A DNA stretch of 64,000 nt from contig CM067084.1 in assembly GCA_034008185.1 (NCBI GenBank), forward strand, positions 14,403,385 through 14,467,384, read 5' to 3'. Positions 52,401 through 58,400 of the stretch are shown piece after piece. Every line of letters begins with the position of its first letter. Positions within the stretch are counted from its first letter, which is position 1. The position numbers and the translations under genes were made by a program. The notes under the pieces were generated by a model. The model was given only the letters and a program-made list of their open reading frames with translations. It was not told the origin of the DNA and searched no databases. This DNA comes from Gorsachius magnificus. Lineage: Eukaryota > Chordata > Aves > Pelecaniformes > Ardeidae.

Positions 52401-55400
52401 TAATGTTCACTAGGAAAAATAAAAAGAAGGAGGATGGGAATATTGATTGCTTTGCTTGAAATGATAACCTTCTAAATTATACAGAACATGTAGACTTATA
52501 GATCAGTTCCCCCTTTTCCCCTTAATTGTATTAAACCATAAAATGTGATGATTCAGCTCACTTGTTTTAAGAGCATAACCAAGCTATAAGGAAAAACGCA
52601 GGTATACATAATTAGACACTCTTGACACAGACTTCTTTACTGAAGTGAAAATAGGACTAAAGATGAGAGCAGTAAAAAAAGTTTTCTGCTACCCCAGTAT
52701 CAATGAGAACACCTCAACTCTTAAAATGCATCTCGCTGAGTTACAAGAACAACTTCCTTTCAGAAGTTACAACTTCCACTCTAAATTAACATGAGCAAAA
52801 ACCTTTCACAAAAACCCAAAGCAAAATTCCCATTTTCTTCAGTGGCTGGATTTTCTCCCTGGGGAGAAAATAACAAAACTGACTCTGTGAAGATAATAAT
52901 TGAAGGCTCATTACACAAACATGAATCCTATTTTAGGAGAAGGGATATGATATATAGCAGTTCTGGGTTTATGTTTGTGTTTGGTCTGACTTTATGAAAA
53001 ACACGTTACTTTGGCTGCCAGTCCAAATTCTGGTCATGTAGAACCCTCAAGTTGAATTTCACCTGTCTTTGAGGATTGATGCCTGACCTCACGACAGAAA
53101 CAACTGCATGCTGTTAGCTTTGTTTTTAATTAGCTTTCTTTCTGTTATTAGAGCAACCAGTCTAATAAAAAAAAAAAAGAACAGACTAGAAGCAAATCCA
53201 TTTGTCTCCAGGATTTGGCATTTTAATCATTCAAAGAGGGCCAACTGATAACAAAGACTGAAATTTTCTGTCCTGCAGAGCACATTTGGTATACCACCAA
53301 GAAGGAAGAGTATTACAGCAACAGCAGGGAAGAAGGATCTATATCCTACCTACAGAAACCAGGCCTAGCAAGTCACACAATTTTTGCATTTAAGCTTGAG
53401 ATGGAAAACTGTTTGCACCTATTAAAAAAAAAATCTACCATGAAGTCCCACCAACCCTTATGTTAATTAATAATGTGCTTGCTAAAGAATTTAAATACAA
53501 TCTGGATTACCCAGGTATAGAATTTGGGGGAGAAAAGGCAGAAAACCGTGAAGAGAAAGGGCAGTTTCTGCAGTAGCTCTGAAAACCTTGGCAAGCTGGA
53601 AGGATGAGTGGCGCTATCTCAGAGTAGGTGGCTGGATAAACCGCTTCAGCTGCGAAGACCTAGTGGTCATGTTTGAACCTCTATCCTGCCCATATATTTG
53701 AGAACAAAATAAAATGGACCCAGTACAGGCTTGTGATTGAAAGGTAATTACATTCAGCTAGGGCAACAGCATATGCTTTGGTACGGGCTAGGAAAAGTGT
53801 GTAATCTTTGAGCAAATGCCAGATGCTCCTTGCTGAGGGGGGTTATCAGTTTTGAATGGAGGATACATGGGGGGAGTGAGGGGGTGGGGGGAAAGAAATA
53901 CTTCTGCTCCCCCGATAAGTACCTTTGGTTTGTGCTTTGTTTAATTAATTGTGTGGAAATAGAGGGTTAGCAAGGATGACAGTAAAGAACTCCATACAAA
54001 TGACCTTTGCATAGCAGCATTCATCATTCTTAGCCTGCATGTGAGCACTCCTAGCTGCTGTCAAGCACTACCAGAACATTCTTCTGTGATGGAGTGCTTT
54101 CATGAGGTTGAGAAGAAATGTTGGTTTAGTCTAATTCAAAGAGCATATGCTACTAAACCAAAATGCCACCAAATCACTGCATTTTACACCCCCAAAATCA
54201 CTATAAATCCTTCACTGTGTGAAAGAACACTGAGAAATACTGACCTTTAGGCATGATAAGTTAACACCAGTACCATTTGAGAGCTTCCCCTTGTCCATTT
54301 TTTTTTTTTTTTTCAAAACATTTTTTGAAGTCTCAAAGATAATCTTTGGTAAGTGTTAAAAATCTGTAACCAACTGCACAATGAAAACAACACACTTCTG
54401 ATCATGTAAGGAAAAGGCTATCTAGCCATGACAGAGACTTGTCTAAAAAGTCCAGGAATGACACTGAAGTCAGGTCGGGGGGGGGGGAATAAAAAGAATT
54501 GATAGAATCATAGAATCATTTGGTTGGAAAAGACATTTAAGATCATCCAGTCCAACCATACTTGTCCACTACTAAACCATGTCCCTAAGCACCTCATCTA
54601 CCCATCTTTTAAATACCCCCAGGGACAAGGACTCGCCCATTCCAGTGCCTGATAACCCCTTCAGTGAAGAAACTTTTCCTAATGTTCAACCTAAACCTGC
54701 CCTGGCGTGACTTGAGGCCATTTCCTCTCGTCCTATCACTTGTTACTTGGGAGAAGAGATTGATCCCCACCTCGCTTCACCCTCCTGTCAGGCAGTTGTA
54801 GAAGGCGACAAGGTCCCCCCTCAGTCTCCTCTTCTCCAGACTAAACAACCCCAGTTCCCTCAGCTGCTCCCCATCAGCCTTGGGCTCCAGACCCTTCACC
54901 AGCTTTCTTGCTCTCTTCTGGACATGTTCCAGCAACACAACGTCCTTCCAGTAGTGAAGGGCCCAAAACTGAACACAGGATTCGAGGTGAGGCCTCACCA
55001 ATGCCAAGTACTGGGGGAGGACGACTTCCCTGGTCCTGCTGGTCACACTATTCCTGATACAAGCCAGGATGCCATTGGCCCTCTTGGCCACCTGGACAAC
55101 ACTGCTGGCTCATATTCAGTCGGTTATTGACCAGCACCCCCAGATCCCTCTCTGCCAAGCAGCTTTCCAGCCACTTATCCCTAAGCCTGTAGTGTTGCAC
55201 GGGGTTGTTGTGATCCAAGTGCAGGACCCGGCACTTGGCCTTATTGGATCTCATACAGTTGGCCTCCGCCCATCGATCCATCATCCACTAAGTGGGTCAC
55301 CTGGCCACAGAAGGAGATCAGGTTAGTCAAGCAGGATCTGCCTTTCATAAACCCATGTTGACTGGGCCTGATCTTCTGGTTATCCTAGATGTGCTGTGTG

Positions 55401-58400
55401 ATGGTACTCAAGATGAACCTTAACCTTCCCCAGCACCAAGGTCAGACTGACAGGCCTGTAGTTCCACAGATCCTCCCTCTGGCCCTTCTTGTAAATGGGC
55501 ATCACATTTGCCAACCGCCAGTCAAGTGGAACATCCCTAGTCATCCAGCACTGCTGAGGGATGATGGGAAGGGCCTTGGTGAGCACCTCTGCCAGCTCCT
55601 TCAGTACCCTTGGATGGACCCCATCTGGCTCTATAGAATTTGTGTATGTCTAATTGGCCAAGCAGGTCACTAGCCATTTCCTCTTGGATCATGGGAGCTT
55701 TGTTCTGCTCCCCGTCCTTGTCTTCTGGCTCAGGGGGCTGGGTACCCAGGGAACAGCTGACCTTACTCTTAAAGACTGAGGCAGAGAAGGCGTTGAATAC
55801 CTCAGCCTTATCCTCATCCTTTGTCACTACGGAAAGGATGGAGATTCTCCTTGGCTCTCCTTTTGTTGTTAATGTATTTATAGAAACATTTTTTATTATG
55901 TTTCACAGAATTGGCCAATTTAAGTTCTAGCTGGACTTTAGCCCTTCTAATTTTTTCTCTGCAGGGCTTCACAACATCCTGTAGTCCTCCTGAGATGGCT
56001 GCCATCCATAGCAGCACTACAGTTATGTGAGTTGTCCCATCACATTTCTGTGATGGCAACTATATCATAGCTTTCCTGCTGCACAATGGCTTCTAATTCC
56101 TCCTGGTTGTTGCCCATGCTGCGAGCATTGGTATAGATGCAATTTCGTTGGGCTAATGATCCTGCCAGTCTTCAGAGAGGAGAAGTCTTAATTCCTAAGT
56201 GACTAATCACAGCTGTTACTAAACCATCAATAACCTTTGCATCTTTTCTACCACTTGGATTACTATCCACTACTTCCTCTGAGGTGACAGACCAAATTGA
56301 AATTACTGAAATCTGGAGGACTTGTTTGACATTAATTTACAAAAAAAATCGTACAGGTCCTATGCCTGTACTAAAACAAGAAACATTAATACAGCAGTAC
56401 ATTTTATCACCACATAATTTCTCTTTTTTATGGTTAGACAGCGCAGAGATATCAGGTGATTTTGGCATGAGATGGATAAGGCGGTTACTACATTTTCCAA
56501 TGAGAAGGGAAAATCAGTACATAGTTTTTAACATCTAGTGACCTCTCAGGAAAACAGGGTGGAGAAATCTAGCATGTTTAAGAGAGTAAATAATAAATCA
56601 TCACCTCTTTCAGAATGAATAGTATACGTTTAGATATTAAATATTTAAATGTATATGATTTCACTAAAATAGGACTGCTTAAGAATATCCCTTTCTTTGA
56701 TTTTATTTGCCTATTCTCTAATATTTATTATCATCAGATACGAAGATAGACAAACACTTGCACTCCTGTTAGAAGGCTTCTAAAAATTACCCCCATGCAG
56801 CTGCGGGCCCTGCAGCTACTTGCAGTTGGCTGAAATCACACACCCTTAGTTCATTGTAATAAACACAAACCAAGTCGTTTACATGCACCTTTGCTTTGCT
56901 TTGTAACAGAAGAAAAATGCTCATGTGGTCAGTCACTGCATTTCAGCTGGGAGGTGCTTTACCCAGCTCTTTTTTCAGCTAAGTGACAACTTTTTAGATC
57001 ACTTCAATGTGGCTGTAAGTGCTAGTCTGATCATGGGCTTCACTGAAAACATGGAATCAAAGCCTGTGATGCCTTGAAGTTCATGTGCACAATCAACTAT
57101 GTTCTATCAAAGAATCTTATAAAAGTATGTTGTTTTGCCTATAATAACAGGCCCTGAGTGCCTGAACAGAACTTCACTGCACCTGGATGGTCAGGGTCAG
57201 CCACCCACATCAGCGGGTTAGCGCACTGCTAGTCGATGCTGCACTCTGTGGATTGATTTGTTTGTGTACACAGAATCTCAGTCTTAACCACTTCCCTAGG
57301 AAAACAATGACAAGTGACTACTCCAACTTTGCAAGCTAAGAATTTGTAGCTTAATTTTCTGTCTTGCCTTCCTACAGTCTTTTAGTCTCATTTTATTGAG
57401 CCACACCATGTAACAACCAAAACGATCTAAAAAATGTGGGGTTTTTAAACATTAATTAGAAAATAACTAGGATTTCCACTGTCTTCTCTTTTTATGGTTC
57501 ACTTCCAATGTTGTCTGATAGGAGCTGTCTCATCACAGCTCTAACAGGAATAGGTCTCCTCCACATAAGCCTTAAAAGATTTATTTTTTTTTTTGTCTGA
57601 TACCGATTCCATCCCATGAATACCTGCCAGTAAGTACAGTACAGCAATCACAGGCAGTACCTCTTCCTAAAGACTGACTACTCCATCAATCCAGAATGCC
57701 TGAGGCAGCTTAAAGCTCGAGTCTCTTTCAAACCCAGGACCTCCTAGTGTGACAGTTCAGTGTGCTGCAGTAATGGCAGTGAGCCAGTAAATGTAGCTGC
57801 TGGATTTTTCAAGATTTTTGACTGCTGTGATTTACAAAGGATGTATTTTTTCTGTTTTATCTACACACCATAATTATTCTTAATTATTCCCTATGTGTTG
57901 CCTATCATACTCCGGCCTTCCTGCTATTTATTTCAATCCTTTCTCAGAAGACCCATAGGATGAGAGTGAATCATCCAGAATAATTAAGTAAATCAGTGGT
58001 GAAAGCCCCCGTCAGAGGAAACATATCTTTTCTAAAAGTTGCTGCTTTTAGCTGAATTTAATTTACAGTCCTCTTAAGAATAATGATACTATTAAGGAAG
58101 TGATTTCTGCAAAAGTAAAAACATTTGGAGCTTCAGACTAGAATAATAATGAAGATGAAAAACCCATTCCTCCTGTGTAAAAATCTTGTTAACCCTCTTA
58201 GAGCCTCAATTAATGAAGTATTTCAGTTTATGTCCTGATATTCAGCAGTGCTTATGTGAGATGCATAAAGTATTAGTGGGTTTATGCAAGGATTTCTGAG
58301 GTTGCCTATGACCTGTGTGCTCTTCAGCAGGTAAGATAGGCTTCATTTTTCAAAAGTGACCACTAAGTTTTGGCATCCAAGTTCTTCCGTTTCCATCTTA

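Noticed and set aside
54747..55326. Plus-strand ORFs of 127 and 85 codons
   Set aside because: They are antisense shadows of the CR1 reverse-transcriptase region.
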